A stretch of DNA of 64,000 bases from DATFDN01 sp963818725 (GTDB lineage Bacteria; Pseudomonadota; Alphaproteobacteria; Acetobacterales; Acetobacteraceae): contig CAWFTU010000014.1 of the NCBI GenBank assembly GCA_963818725.1, positions 62,001 to 126,000 of the forward strand, read 5' to 3'. Numbering within the stretch: position 1 is the stretch's first letter; each line of letters begins with the position of its first letter. The notes beneath the pieces are model-generated. The model searched no databases. It was not told the DNA's origin and was given only the letters and a program-made list of their open reading frames with translations. A program made the translations under genes and the position numbers. Shown piece by piece: positions 8,891 through 18,297 of this stretch.

Positions 8891-9400
8891 CTTCTATCGT
8901 CAGTGAGCTCGGTCACACGAGTCCTCCGTTGGCACGTTCGTGGTTCTACCGCAACCTACCCAGTGGTATGCCTCACCAATCCTCGTGCTTGCGGCAATAG
9001 TACCGCGTCCAGCTCGAGTGCCCTACCGGCAGTTGAGCATCGTTAGCAGCGGAGGGGACCTCGCGCAAAACACTCGTCATCGGACTCCGTTAACGTGTCT
9101 GCTCGGCTGCGGTTTGCCCAACCGGAGGTGGGTGTAGCGAGCAGCCACAGCCACTTGTCCGCGTGGACAAACCGTTGAAAGGGGAATGAACTGGCAAGGT
9201 GATCGTACCTACACGCGGCGACCCAATTCAGCCGGTCTTCGGCTGCTCGCCCAACCAATGCAATCTTGGAGGACGTGCGTGCTCCCAGGTGCTTCTGGCG
9301 GCCGGCGGCATCTCCTGCCCTCCGCGCCGGGGCGCATTTGCCCTGCCCGGCAGGCCGTGCAAATAGCGCGGTGGAGCAGTCTCGGCACAGGGGGGCGGTG
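8891..9400. other. Stretch without a convincing gene
   Basis: No reading frame here has a plausible start and composition. The only structure I see is a long imperfect hairpin at about 9331-9372, with outer arms around ATTTGC and GCAAAT and an inner CCTGCC/GGCAGG stem, just upstream of the small membrane protein gene. Confidence 0.4.
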
Positions 9401-9583
9401 ATGGAAGTTCGCGACATGATCTCGTTCGCGCTGGTGATCCTGGTCGCGATTGGGGCACTGTTCATGATCGACGCCGAGGGCGGCTGGTACGGGCTTGGCA
9501 TGGCTCTGTTCGCGGTGGCGGTCATTGCCGGGTTCTGGCTCATCAAGCGTTTCTTCGACCGCAGCAGCGCCGGGCCGCGCTGA
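9401..9583 (+). CDS. Small two-segment membrane protein
   Basis: This is a 60-aa protein starting at the ATG in GGCGGTGATGGAAG. Two hydrophobic segments, roughly residues 8-23 (FALVILVAIGALFMI) and 31-48 (GLGMALFAVAVIAGFWLI), are separated by a short DAEGGWY loop and followed by a basic tail. Its stop directly precedes the tam start, so the two were probably co-transcribed. The family is not recognised and no function is inferred beyond membrane location. Confidence 0.6.
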   Translation: MEVRDMISFALVILVAIGALFMIDAEGGWYGLGMALFAVAVIAGFWLIKRFFDRSSAGPR

Positions 9584-10003
9584 ATGGCCGACGGCGCCGA
9601 CTGGGATCCGGAGCAGTATCTTCGCTTCGCCGACGAGCGCCTGCGGCCCGCGCTCGATCTCCTGGCGCGGGTGGACCTCGCCGCGCCGGCGCGCGTGGTC
9701 GATCTCGGCTGCGGCGCGGGCAACGTCACGGCCTTGCTCGCGCGCCGCTTCGCCAACGCCCAGATCACCGGGGTCGATGCTTCCGAAGCCATGCTGGCGA
9801 AGGCCCGCCTCGCCGCGCCGGGTTGCCGCTTCATCGCCGCCGATATAGGCGCCTGGACCCCGGACGCGCCGCTCGACCTGATCTTCTCGGTGTGTTTCGG
9901 CGTGCAATTTTGACCCCCTGAGCCGGGGGATCGGCGTGCAATTTTGACCCCTGAATGTGTGGCTGCTGGGCTGCCTGCTTCAGTTCGAGGTGGGCGGTGG
10001 GGG

Positions 10004-11500
10004 ATGCTGATTGTGGAGACGGTCGGCCGGATCAGACGCGAGCATTTCGTCAGGGGCAAGTCGATCAAGGAGATCGCGCGTGACCTGAAGGTGTCGCGCA
10101 ACACGGTTCGCAAGGTGCTGCGGTCGGGCGAGACGTCGTTCTCGTATGAGCGGGAGGTTCAGCCGCGTCCCAAGATCGGGCATTGGAAGGCGGAGCTGGA
10201 CAAGCTGCTGACGAAGAACGCCGAGAGCGGGACGCGCGAACGGCTGACGCTCGTTCGCCTCTTCGAGGAGTGGCGAGGGTTGGGCCACGACGGCGGCTAC
10301 GCCGCAATTCGCCGCTATGCCCGGCTTTGGAGCGGGCAGCACGCCGGGCAGACGGCCGAGGCGTATGTGCCGCTGTCGTTCGCGCCGGGTGAGGCCTACC
10401 AGTTCGACTGGAGCCACGAAGTCGTCCTGATGAGCGGCGTCACGGTGACGGTGACGGTCGCGCACATTCGCCTGTGCCACAGCCGCATGATGTTCGTTCG
10501 CGCCTGCCCGCGCGAGACGCAGGAGATGGTGTTCGACGCCCACGAGCGGGCGTTTGCCTTCTTCAAGGGCGCCTGCACACGCGGCGTCTACGACAACATG
10601 AAGACAGCGGTGGAGGCGGTGTTTGTCGGCAAGGACCGGCAATACAATCGCCGCTTTCTGCAGATGTGCGCCCATCACCTGGTGGACCCGGTTGCCTGCA
10701 CACCGGCCGCGGGCTGGGAGAAGGGCCAGGTGGAGAGCCAGGCCGGCTTGGTGCGCGAGCGCTTCCTCACGCCACGGCTGCGGGTGAACAGCTACGACGA
10801 ACTGAATGGTTGGCTGTTGGACAAGTGCATCGCCTACGCCAAGGCGCATGCCCATCCGGAGCGCCCCGAGCAGACAGTGTGGGAGGTGTTCGAGGACGAG
10901 CGGCCAAAGCTGGTTCCCCACTGCGGTCGCTTCGACGGCTTCCACGCGCTGGCGGCCTCGGTGTCGAAGACCTGCCTGGTCCGCTTCGACAAAAACAAGT
11001 GCTCGGTCAGCGCCGGGGCGGTCGGCCGACCTGTCGAGATCCACGCCTATGCCGACCGGATCGTCATCCGTCAGGACGGACGCGCCGTAGGGGAACATCG
11101 CCGCCGCTATGGACGGGGCGAGACAATCTACGATCCTTGGCATTACGTGCCGGTGCTGGCCCGCAAGCCTGGCGCCCTGCGCAATGGCGCGCCGTTCAGG
11201 GACTGGATCCTGCCCGCGGCGATGGAGCGGGTGCGGCGTCGCCTCGCCGGATCTGACGATGGTGACCGGCAGATGGTCGCCATTCTGGCAGCCGTGCTGA
11301 CCGACGGGCTGCCGGCGGTCGAAGCGGCCCGCGCGCAGGCGATGGCCGAAGGCGTCCATTCCTCCGACGTGATCATCAACATCCTCACCCGGCAGCGCGA
11401 TCCCGGACCGACCGCCGTCATCGCCACGCCGGATGCGCTGACCCTTCGGCATGTGCCCGCCGCCGATTGCGCCCGATACGATCAGCTCAGGAGCCGATGA
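10004..11500 (+). CDS. istA: IstA transposase (IS21 family)
   Basis: This 498-aa protein starts at MLIVETVGRIRREHF. It has an N-terminal HTH (GKSIKEIARDLKVSRNTVRKVL), an rve-type catalytic core with YQFDWSHEVV (first Asp), GVYDNMKTAV (second Asp) and EKGQVESQAGLVRERF (Glu), and the C-terminal beta domain of IstA. Its stop overlaps the istB start by four bases (ATGA). All catalytic residues are present. Confidence 0.93.
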   Translation: MLIVETVGRIRREHFVRGKSIKEIARDLKVSRNTVRKVLRSGETSFSYEREVQPRPKIGHWKAELDKLLTKNAESGTRERLTLVRLFEEWRGLGHDGGYAAIRRYARLWSGQHAGQTAEAYVPLSFAPGEAYQFDWSHEVVLMSGVTVTVTVAHIRLCHSRMMFVRACPRETQEMVFDAHERAFAFFKGACTRGVYDNMKTAVEAVFVGKDRQYNRRFLQMCAHHLVDPVACTPAAGWEKGQVESQAGLVRERFLTPRLRVNSYDELNGWLLDKCIAYAKAHAHPERPEQTVWEVFEDERPKLVPHCGRFDGFHALAASVSKTCLVRFDKNKCSVSAGAVGRPVEIHAYADRIVIRQDGRAVGEHRRRYGRGETIYDPWHYVPVLARKPGALRNGAPFRDWILPAAMERVRRRLAGSDDGDRQMVAILAAVLTDGLPAVEAARAQAMAEGVHSSDVIINILTRQRDPGPTAVIATPDALTLRHVPAADCARYDQLRSR

Positions 11501-12234
11501 GCATGGAGCGGACCGAAGTCCTCGACATGATGGGCACGCTGAAGCTCTTCGGCATGAGGGGCGCCTGTGACGAGGCCCTGGCCGCGGCGATCAAGCGCAA
11601 GCACGAACCGCAGCGCTTCGTCGGCGACCTGCTCAAGGCCGAGATGTCCGAGAAGCAGGCACGCTCGATCAGGTGCCAGATGACTATCGCCAAGCTGCCG
11701 CTCGCCAAGGATCTCGACGACTTCGCCTTCAAGGGAACGCCGGTCGACGAGAGCCTGGTGCGCGATCTCGCCGGCGGCAACTTCGTCGCGCAACAGCGTA
11801 ACGCGGCCCTGGTCGGCGGAACCGGCACCGGCAAAACGCACTTGGCCATCGCGATCGCGCGAAGCTGCATCCGTGCCGGATCGCGCGGGCGCTTCTTCAA
11901 CACCGTCGACCTGGTCAACCGCCTCGAGGCTGAGGGCCGCGCTGGACGTCAGGGACGCCTCGCCGACTTCCTGACCCGTCTCGACTTCGTGGTCCTCGAC
12001 GAGCTCGGCTACCTGCCGTTCGCCCAAGTCGGCGGGCAACTGTTGTTCCACACCGTCAGTCGCCTTTACGAACGCACCTCGGTGATCGTCACCACGAGCC
12101 TCGCCTTTGGTGAATGGCCGAGCGTGTTCGCGGGCGACGCCAAGATGACCACCGCGCCGCTGGATCGCCCAACCCATCACTGCGACATCGTCGAGACCGG
12201 CAACGACAGCTGGCGCTTCAAGAACCGCGCCTGA
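11497..12234 (+). CDS. istB: IstB helper ATPase (IS21 family)
   Basis: This 245-aa AAA+ protein starts at the ATG overlapping the istA stop. Walker A is GGTGTGKTHLAIAIA and Walker B is FVVLDELGYLPF; TTSLAFGEWPSVF follows. IstB binds DNA and delivers the target to IstA during transposition. It appears complete. Confidence 0.93.
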   Translation: MSMERTEVLDMMGTLKLFGMRGACDEALAAAIKRKHEPQRFVGDLLKAEMSEKQARSIRCQMTIAKLPLAKDLDDFAFKGTPVDESLVRDLAGGNFVAQQRNAALVGGTGTGKTHLAIAIARSCIRAGSRGRFFNTVDLVNRLEAEGRAGRQGRLADFLTRLDFVVLDELGYLPFAQVGGQLLFHTVSRLYERTSVIVTTSLAFGEWPSVFAGDAKMTTAPLDRPTHHCDIVETGNDSWRFKNRA

Positions 12235-12675
12235 GCTTCACAAGCAACCGCCAGGGCTTGCACCGGTGGGTCCACGGGGGGACCCCCCGCGCGCCGCTGC
12301 GTCAGCCTCTGCATGGGCACTCCGCAACGCGAGGGTCTCCCCTATGGACTACCGGCACAAGCAAACAACACGGGGTCACGATTGGACGCCGATCCGGGGT
12401 CAAAGTTCGACGCCGATTGACACTTCTCGAATGCCGCGCTGCATTGGCTCGAGGCACACGAGGCACTGTTCCCCCGCCTTCTGTCTCTGCTCGCGCCGGA
12501 CGGTGTGCTCGCCGTGCAGATGCCGGGCATGCACGACGCGCCGCTGCGCCGGCTGCAGCCCGAAGTCGCCGCGTCCGGCCCCTGGGCGGAGCATCTGCGC
12601 GGGATCGGCTCGGCCCGCGACATCCTGGCTCCTGAACGCTATTGGGACGTGCTGCGCCCGCACGCCAAGGAACTA

Positions 12676-13871
12676 AACCCCGTCCGGTTTGAGAGGTGTA
12701 GTTTCGGAGGCAGGGTCCCTATCTCCAGGGGATGATGAAACTTAGCCTTGTTCGCTCCTGTCATGCTGCGCGTTGACCATGCCCGGTGGGGCCAGACGCC
12801 GGAGGACCTGCGTCGGCTCGCAACGAGCGCTGCCCATCAACGCACTCGCGAGCGCTTCTTGGCGCTTTACGAGATCACCGAAGAGAGTTGCGCCACGCAG
12901 GTTGCCGAACGCACTGGCCGCCACCCGCAGACCGTGATGGAGTGGCTGCACCTCTACAACGAGCGTGGCCCCGAGGCGCTGACCTACCGACGCACTGGCG
13001 GCCGTCCCCCCTTTGTCCCGCCATCGCCGCCGTACTCGGCGCAGAGGTCCGTGCGGCCCAGCAGGCTGCGGCCAGCCCATCCGTAGCCGGAGCTGATCCG
13101 CCGCCGCGCTGGACGCTCAAGCGCCTGGTCGGCTGCGTGCGGGCGCGGTTCGGCCGTCCCTGCTGCCGCGAGACCATCCGCGCTGCCCTGCACCGGCTGG
13201 ACCTGTCGTGGAAGAAAGCCCGCAAGCTGCTCGGTCGCGCCGATCCCGAACGGCGCGCCGCCTTTCTCGACCGGCTACGGCCGGTGCTGGACAGCGCCCA
13301 GCGCGATCGGCACGTGCTGGTCCACCTCGACGAGGCGCACATCACCAGGACGCCGATCTCGGCTACGGCTGGGGCGAGCGCGGCAAGCGCTTCCACGTGG
13401 CCTCCTGCTCGCCCGGCCTCGCCGCCAGGGTCTCGCTCTACGGCCTCTACCTCTACAACGAAGGCCAGGTGCGGCTATGGCCCTATGCACGGGCCAACGG
13501 CGAACACACGATCGATGTGCTGCACCGGCTCCGTGCCGAGCTCCCCGATGGCATGCTCGTCGTGATCTGGGCGGTGTGCCCTGTCACCGGGCCAAGGCGG
13601 TATGGGCCGCCGCTGCCAGCCTGGGCATCACGCTCATGCCGCTGCCGGGCTACAGCCCGGACCTGATGCCGGTCGAGGCGCTGTGGCGCTGGCTGCGCGA
13701 GGACGTCACCTACCATCACTGCCACGCCACGGCCGACGACCTGACCCGGCGCGTCGCCCTGTTCGAGGCCAAGGTCAACCAAGCCTCTTGCGTCGTCGCC
13801 GATCGCCTCTGGGTCAAGGACTGCCTCGATCCCGAGGAGGAGAAACTACGATTCTCAAACTAGACGCGGTT
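12676..13871 (+). mobile_element. IS630-family element in tam, TA duplication
   Basis: The inverted ends (left AACCCCGTCCGGTTTGAGA, right complement AACCGCGTCTAGTTTGAGA, both leading to GTAGTTTC) bound 1196 bp. TA lies outside each end at 12674-12675 and 13872-13873. It is the second insertion into tam. Confidence 0.93.
12748..13863 (+). pseudogene. IS630-family transposase with three frameshifts
   Basis: The protein can be followed through four frame segments. They are the N-terminal HTH part (RTRERFLALYEITEE...PQTVMEWLHLYNERGPEAL), the middle WTLKRLVGCVRARFGRPCCR...VLVHLDEAHI, then DLGYGWGERGKRFHVASCSP, and finally CHRAKAVWAAAASLG...PGYSPDLMPVEALWRWLRED. Breaks lie at a run of six C near 13006-13011, near 13345, and near 13572, where a missing A would restore WDG. 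Three indels make it inactive. Confidence 0.85.
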
Positions 13872-14113
13872 TAGATATCTGGCAGACGATTTACATGCAC
13901 GCGCTACGAGGCGAGGGCGCGGTTGGCGAGTGGGCCGCCGGGACCAGTCTGCGGCCCTTCCTGGACAAGCTTCCCGACGACGTGCGGCCCGCGTTCCGCG
14001 CCGCCTACGCGGCCGCGCTACGCCCGCATTACCCGCGTCGGCCCGACGGCACCACCTTGCTACCGTTCCAACGCTTGTTCATCGTCGCGCGACGCTGAGC
14101 CCTGGGACCATCC

Positions 14114-15505
14114 ATGCCGCCGATCGATCACATCGTCATCCTGATGATGGAGAACAACTGCTTCGACCGCATGCTCGGCTGCATGGCGGAAGTCCATGCG
14201 GGCCTGGATGGCGTCGATCCGGCGCATCCGCGCTCGAACCCGGACGGGCTGGGTGGCCCGCCCGTGTTCCAGGCCCCGACCCGGACCCGCAACATCGACC
14301 GCGACCCCCAGCACTACCTGCCCAGCTCCCTGGCCCAGCTCGACGGCGGCACCAACCAGGGCTTCGTCGCCGACTATGTGCGCCATTACCCGACGCGCAC
14401 GCCCGAGGAGCGGCGGGAGGTAATGGGCTACTACCCGCGCGGCTTCCTGCCGGCGCTGCACACGCTGGCCGAGCACTTCGTGGTCTGCGACCGCTGGTTC
14501 TCGTCCCTGCCCGGCCCGACCTGGATGAACCGGCTATTCGCGCACTCGGGAACCTCGCTCGGCGTGGTGAAGGAGCCACGCAGCCTGTTCACCTCGCAGC
14601 TCCACCTGTTCACCGAGCGCACCCTGTACGACGAATTATCGGATGCCGGCGTTAAATGGCGCATCTATTACGGCGACGTGCCGCAATCGCTGGTCATGGT
14701 CCATCAGTTCGAACACCTCGGCAACTATCGCCACTTCAAGCACTGGCGTGAGGACATCGCCGCCGGCGACCTGCCTTCGTACACCTTCATCGAGCCGACC
14801 TATTTCGGCCCGAACCAGAACGACCAGCACCCGCCGCACGACGTGATGCGCGGCGACGCGCTGATCGCCGAGGTCTACAACACGCTGCGCGCCAATCCGG
14901 GCCTGTTCGCCCGCACGCTGCTGTTCGTGCTCTATGACGAGCATGGCGGCTTTCACGATCACGTGGTGCCGCCCGCGTCCGTGGCGCCGGATGACCACAC
15001 CGAGCATTTCGCGTTCAACATTCTCGGATTCCGTGTGCCCGCCGTCCTGGTTTCGCCGATGCTCGATCCGGGGGTGGTGCATACGGTGTTCGATCACACA
15101 AGTTTTCTGCGCATGGCCTCGAATCTTTATCCCGGCGTGCAGCCGCTTGGCCGGCGCGCGCGGCAGGCGAACGACCCGCTCGCCTCGCTGACCTGGCGGC
15201 CGACGCCGCGCACCGATTATCCCGAGGCGCCACTCGCCCCCGACATCCAGCCCGCGCGCACCGTCCTGACGCTAGAGGGGTTCAAGGAGTCCCTGTTCGG
15301 CCTGAGCCGCCACCTGGAAAGCGAGGTCAAGCGTCCTGGACGCCGCGCCAGTCTGGTGGCGCGCGGTGGCGAGTCGCTCGGGGACGGCTGGGCGCAGGCG
15401 AAGCTGGCGACCGACCGGCTGGAGGCGTTCATGGAAGACGCCCTCGACGTGGGCGGGCTGGTGGGGCGGCTCATTCGGTCGGTGCGCCGGCGGATGGGCG
15501 TGTAG
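14114..15505 (+). CDS. Phosphoesterase family protein (phospholipase C / AcpA-like)
   Basis: This 463-aa protein belongs to the phosphoesterase family PF04185, which includes non-specific phospholipase C and AcpA acid phosphatase. It starts IDHIVILMMENNCFDRMLG, where the DHIVILMMEN metal/nucleophile block is diagnostic. It continues with CDRWFSSLPGPTWMNRLFAHSG, then LLFVLYDEHGGFHDHVVPP, and VSPMLDPGVV plus FDHTSFLRM, the remaining ligand blocks. No signal peptide or TAT motif is visible, so the protein may be cytoplasmic or exported by another route. It follows the tam remnant by 15 bases in the same orientation and ends 49 bases before IS3 copy 2. It is the only clearly intact chromosomal gene between the two inverted IS3 copies. 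Confidence 0.88.
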   Translation: MPPIDHIVILMMENNCFDRMLGCMAEVHAGLDGVDPAHPRSNPDGLGGPPVFQAPTRTRNIDRDPQHYLPSSLAQLDGGTNQGFVADYVRHYPTRTPEERREVMGYYPRGFLPALHTLAEHFVVCDRWFSSLPGPTWMNRLFAHSGTSLGVVKEPRSLFTSQLHLFTERTLYDELSDAGVKWRIYYGDVPQSLVMVHQFEHLGNYRHFKHWREDIAAGDLPSYTFIEPTYFGPNQNDQHPPHDVMRGDALIAEVYNTLRANPGLFARTLLFVLYDEHGGFHDHVVPPASVAPDDHTEHFAFNILGFRVPAVLVSPMLDPGVVHTVFDHTSFLRMASNLYPGVQPLGRRARQANDPLASLTWRPTPRTDYPEAPLAPDIQPARTVLTLEGFKESLFGLSRHLESEVKRPGRRASLVARGGESLGDGWAQAKLATDRLEAFMEDALDVGGLVGRLIRSVRRRMGV

Positions 15506-15629
15506 TCCGAGCCATGGCGCGCTTCTCCTTCTCCCCGTGCGGGAAGGCGGTGAGTGTCAACGTAGTTGCCGCCTGCCTTTCGTAACGATCTTTCCTATCC
15601 TCCGACTGGTGACGAGTGTGCCACGGTGC

Positions 15630-16871
15630 TCACTGCGGAGAAGGTCCGGTGCTCGCCATCCTCGCCATGCGCGCGCGCGATAGGGCGCGCTGTGCGTGGC
15701 TGCGGGTGGCTCCACGCCTCCCATCTCCTCCGTTGCGCTCCGTGGCTTGGGCGTCTGCAGGTCGGGACGGGAAAGCAGGCGCGCCGATCGAACTGGAAAG
15801 CTGGATGTGTGAGGTCGCCGTCCGGACGATGCTGTCGCGCTCCGGATTGAGGGTGACGACGCCAACCGGTGTCCAGTTGCGGGTCCGCCCACTCCAGCGC
15901 CGTGGATTGCCGGCCCGCGCGGCCTGGTAAAGCGCGTGGCGGGCACGCAGCAGGCCACGATCCTGGCCGGCATGGCGCTGCGCCGGGGTGAGGTAGCGAA
16001 GGCCGCTGTGCCGGTGCTCATGGTTGTACCAGTGCACGAAGCACCCCGCCCATCGCCGGGCGGCATCCAGATCGACCAGTCCCTTGAGCGGGAATTCCGG
16101 CCGATACTTCGCCGTACGAAACAGCGCCTCAGCGAAGGCGTTGTCATCGCTGACCCGCGGGCGTGAGTAGGATGGCTCGATGCCGAGCCAATGCAGCATG
16201 GCCAGCACGGTGGTCGCCTTCAAGGTGGCGCCGTTGTCGCCGTGCAGAACCGGGCGCATCGAGGTGGCATGCGCGCCCTCGGCGAGCGCGGTTCGCCTGG
16301 CCAGATGGGCCGCATGCGCGGCGGTGTCGGTGTCATGCACTTCGAAGCCGACGACCTTGCGGCTGTAGAGGTCGAGGATCAGGTAGAAATAGAACCAGCG
16401 TCCCTGGACTTGCGACGGCAGGAACGTCACGTCCCAGCACCAGACCTCGCCAGGGCGACTGGCGATGTGAGTGCGAGGCGGCTCCGACGCTCGCGGCGGG
16501 CGGGCGCGTCCGCGGCGGTTGATCTGCCCGTGCGCGCGCAGCACGCGGTGAAAGCTGGCCTCGCTGGCGATGTGGAGGCCCTCGTCCGCCAGCATCGGAA
16601 CGATCCGCGCCGGCGGCGCCTCGGCGAAGCGCGGTTCATTGCACACCGCCACGATCCTCGCCCGCTCGGCCTCGCTCAGCGCATGCGATGGGACGGGGCG
16701 GTCGGCGTGCGGCCGGCGATCGCCCCGCGCCAGACCGGCCCCGGCCTTCCAGCGCCGCAGGGTGCGGGCATCGATGCCGGCCAGAGCACAGGCCGGGCTC
16801 AGCCGGGCGCCGTCCGCGCGGGCCTGCGCGATGTGGTCTGCCAGGGTTTGGCGGTCTTCCAGACGGGTCAT
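15630..16871 (-). CDS. IS3-family OrfB transposase, intact
   Basis: This 413-aa integrase is identical in visible sequence to the copy at 185-1426, except that the catalytic Asp of WCWDVTFLPS (codon 16431-16433) is retained. The HGDNGATLK and DDNAFAEALF blocks are present. The ATG overlaps the OrfA stop by four bases. This is the copy able to supply active transposase for both elements. Confidence 0.94.
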   Translation of the reverse strand: MTRLEDRQTLADHIAQARADGARLSPACALAGIDARTLRRWKAGAGLARGDRRPHADRPVPSHALSEAERARIVAVCNEPRFAEAPPARIVPMLADEGLHIASEASFHRVLRAHGQINRRGRARPPRASEPPRTHIASRPGEVWCWDVTFLPSQVQGRWFYFYLILDLYSRKVVGFEVHDTDTAAHAAHLARRTALAEGAHATSMRPVLHGDNGATLKATTVLAMLHWLGIEPSYSRPRVSDDNAFAEALFRTAKYRPEFPLKGLVDLDAARRWAGCFVHWYNHEHRHSGLRYLTPAQRHAGQDRGLLRARHALYQAARAGNPRRWSGRTRNWTPVGVVTLNPERDSIVRTATSHIQLSSSIGAPAFPSRPADAQATERNGGDGRRGATRSHAQRALSRARMARMASTGPSPQ

Positions 16872-17353
16872 GCGTCCTCGTCCTTGTGAAAGACCGCCGC
16901 CAGTTTTTGTGACAGCACAAGCAAGGCGGCCGTTTCGGCCAGCGCCTTGTCCTTGCGACGCAGTTCCCGCTCCAGCTCCTTCACCCGCCGCCGGTCCTCC
17001 CGGGCCTCCGCGGCACTGGCCGCGCGCGGCTCGCCGAGGCCGGCGACGGCATCCTGCTTCCAGCCATCCAGCTCGGCCGGATACAGCCCGTGCTCACGGC
17101 ACCAGGCGCTGCGGGCGGCCTCATCCATCGCCGCCGTGGCAATCACCGCTTCCAGCCGGGCCACCGCCGTCCAGCGTTGACCGCCGCCGCCGCGCCGGTC
17201 GCTGGCGCCATTGGCCAGCGCATCCGCCCGCCAGCGCTCCAGTGTCGCGACGCTGACGCCCACCTCTCGTGAGACAACCTCGGCCGCTGAGCTTTCCGGC
17301 GGCAATAGCCGCGCCACTATCCTGTCCTTGTATGCCTGTCCGTATCGAGCCAC
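16868..17353 (-). CDS. IS3-family OrfA
   Basis: This 161-aa protein begins MARYGQAYKDRIVARLLPPE. It contains two HTH-like stretches (AEVVSREVGVSVATLERWRA and SAWCREHGLYPAELDGWK) and a charged coiled-coil tail (RRVKELERELRRKDKALAE). It is longer than most IS3 OrfA proteins, which are around 100 aa. It should bind the element ends and act with OrfB. Confidence 0.9.
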   Translation of the reverse strand: MARYGQAYKDRIVARLLPPESSAAEVVSREVGVSVATLERWRADALANGASDRRGGGGQRWTAVARLEAVIATAAMDEAARSAWCREHGLYPAELDGWKQDAVAGLGEPRAASAAEAREDRRRVKELERELRRKDKALAETAALLVLSQKLAAVFHKDEDA

Positions 17354-17459
17354 TGCCTGCTATCCGCGCCCCCAGGTTCCAGATCCTATCCGGGCGGCAA
17401 CTTCTCTGACACCGAGGGAAGGTCTATCGCAAATGCCTCGCAGCGGCCGTCCGCTTCGC

Positions 17460-17491
17460 CGTCATGCCCGTGCTTGTCACGGGCATCCACG
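17460..17491. repeat. Palindrome ATGCCCGTG-5-CACGGGCAT in IS5 remnant
   Basis: A 9-bp perfect stem with a CTTGT loop is framed by CGTC and CCACG. This arrangement is one I associate with dispersed intergenic palindromes of Alphaproteobacteria (memory, not checked). It lies just before the GTRTRRSWRK block of the IS5 remnant, apparently inside the former coding sequence. Confidence 0.6.
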
Positions 17492-17793
17492 CCGTCCCGT
17501 GCCAGTCGAGAGACACGGCACCCGCACGCGCCGGTCGTGGAGGAAGCTGCACCTGGGCATAGACGCCGACACCGGGCAGATCGTCGCTGCCTCGCTCACG
17601 GCCGAAGAGGTCGACGATGGCGCCGAGGCCGGCGCCTTGCTCGATCAGGTCGACGGAGCCGTAGCCTCGTTCACCGCCGACGGTGGGTTCGACCAGGACA
17701 GCGTGTCCACTGCGGTTGCCGAGCGCCATGCTGCGGCGGCGATCATCGTGCCGCCGCACTCAACGGCGGTGCCGAGCGCGGCGGCCGAGACCG

Positions 17794-17845
17794 CCCCTCC
17801 GCTGCCATTCCAGCCGCTACGCGGCCGGAACCTTGGGCAGCTCCG
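17794..17845 (+). repeat. ~52-bp covarying palindromic element, copy C
   Basis: The left part is CCCCTCCGCTGCCATTCC, the inner arms AGCCGC and GCGGCC flank loop TAC, and the right part is GGAACCTTGGGCAGCTCCG. The outer arms GCTGCC and GGCAGC pair. It splits an IS5 transposase between AETA and PTQRDRH. Two further copies are at 30199-30248 and 51061-51114. Confidence 0.8.
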
Positions 17846-18297
17846 CCCACACAGCGCGACAGGCATCTGCAATATATTGCCAAGCACGGCCGCATGGCCT
17901 GGCAGAAGGCGTCCGGGTACCCGACACGTGCCCGGGCCGAGGCCGCCATCAGCCCGATAAAAGCAGGCGATCGGGGACGGGCGGCGCGCGCATACCGACG
18001 AGCGTCGCGCCACCGAGGTGGACGTGGCTGTCCACACGCTCAATTGTATGTTGGAGCTGGGACGCCCGAACTACGTCCGCGTCGCTTGGTCCCGAACGAG
18101 ATTGGGGCAACTGCGTCCACACACCTGATCTATGCACCACGCTGGATTGCGTATCAACAGAACATGGTTTATCGTTTATTTGCTAGGGATCGCCGGGCGG
18201 CGTCCTTCAATGCGCCCGACTTTGTCTCAGTAGCGAAGACGAAGCCGCGGAAGATGATGGCTGCAGGGTGAGCTCTATAGTGCGCTACAATTTGCCC

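Larger units (their letters stand above)
9890..12422 (+). mobile_element. IS21-family element in tam
   Basis: The element is about 2533 bp, with TG...CA ends and the multiple subterminal repeats typical of IS21: CGGCGTGCAATTTTGACCC occurs twice near the left end, and related copies in the opposite sense lie at the right end. The 7-bp target duplication CTTCTCG lies at 9883-9889 and 12423-12429. It carries istA and istB. Confidence 0.9.
9584..14098 (+). pseudogene. tam: Trans-aconitate 2-methyltransferase split by IS21 and IS630
   Basis: Three pieces, 9584-9889, 12430-12675 and 13874-14098, join to exactly 259 codons (258 aa, the usual Tam length) when the IS21 element with one CTTCTCG copy and the IS630 element with one TA copy are removed. 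The first piece has the SAM-binding motif VVDLGCGAGNVTALLARRF and the acidic strand ITGVDASEAML. The second gives NAALHWLEAHEALFPRL and VLAVQMPGMHDAPLRRL. The third gives DIWQTIYMHAL and ends LLPFQRLFIVARR. Tam methylates trans-aconitate using S-adenosylmethionine. No other defect is visible, so both insertions look recent; precise excision of both would restore the gene. Confidence 0.9.
15555..17411 (-). mobile_element. IS3-family element, copy 2, complete
   Basis: This 1857-bp element has ends TGTCAACGTAGTTGCCGCC (15555) and, on the complement, TGTCAGAGAAGTTGCCGCC (ending 17411). No matching target duplication is visible in the flanks. It lies inverted relative to copy 1, so the two copies bracket 1502-15554 like a composite transposon. 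Confidence 0.92.
17412..18143 (+). pseudogene. IS5-type transposase remnant carrying two palindromic inserts
   Basis: The catalytic half of an IS5-family transposase can be read across several frames: GTRTRRSWRKLHLGIDADTG, LDQVDGAVASFTADGGFDQD, AAIIVPPHSTAVP, QRDRHLQYIAKHGRMAWQKA, and the closing block of a family ending near ERDWGNCVHTP. The N-terminal half is missing where IS3 copy 2 begins. Two palindromic inserts (17460-17491 and 17794-17845) lie inside the coding sequence and break it further. The end of the element, around ATGCACCACGC, also occurs at 24946-24956. Confidence 0.75.

Noticed and set aside
9043..10113. 356-codon minus-strand frame over tam and its upstream region
   Set aside because: It is antisense to tam and the small membrane gene, crosses an IS boundary, and is Ser/Arg-rich without motifs.
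9980..11452. Long minus-strand open frame opposite istA
   Set aside because: It lies antisense to a clear IS21 transposase with all catalytic blocks; high GC keeps the opposite strand open. No motif is recognisable.
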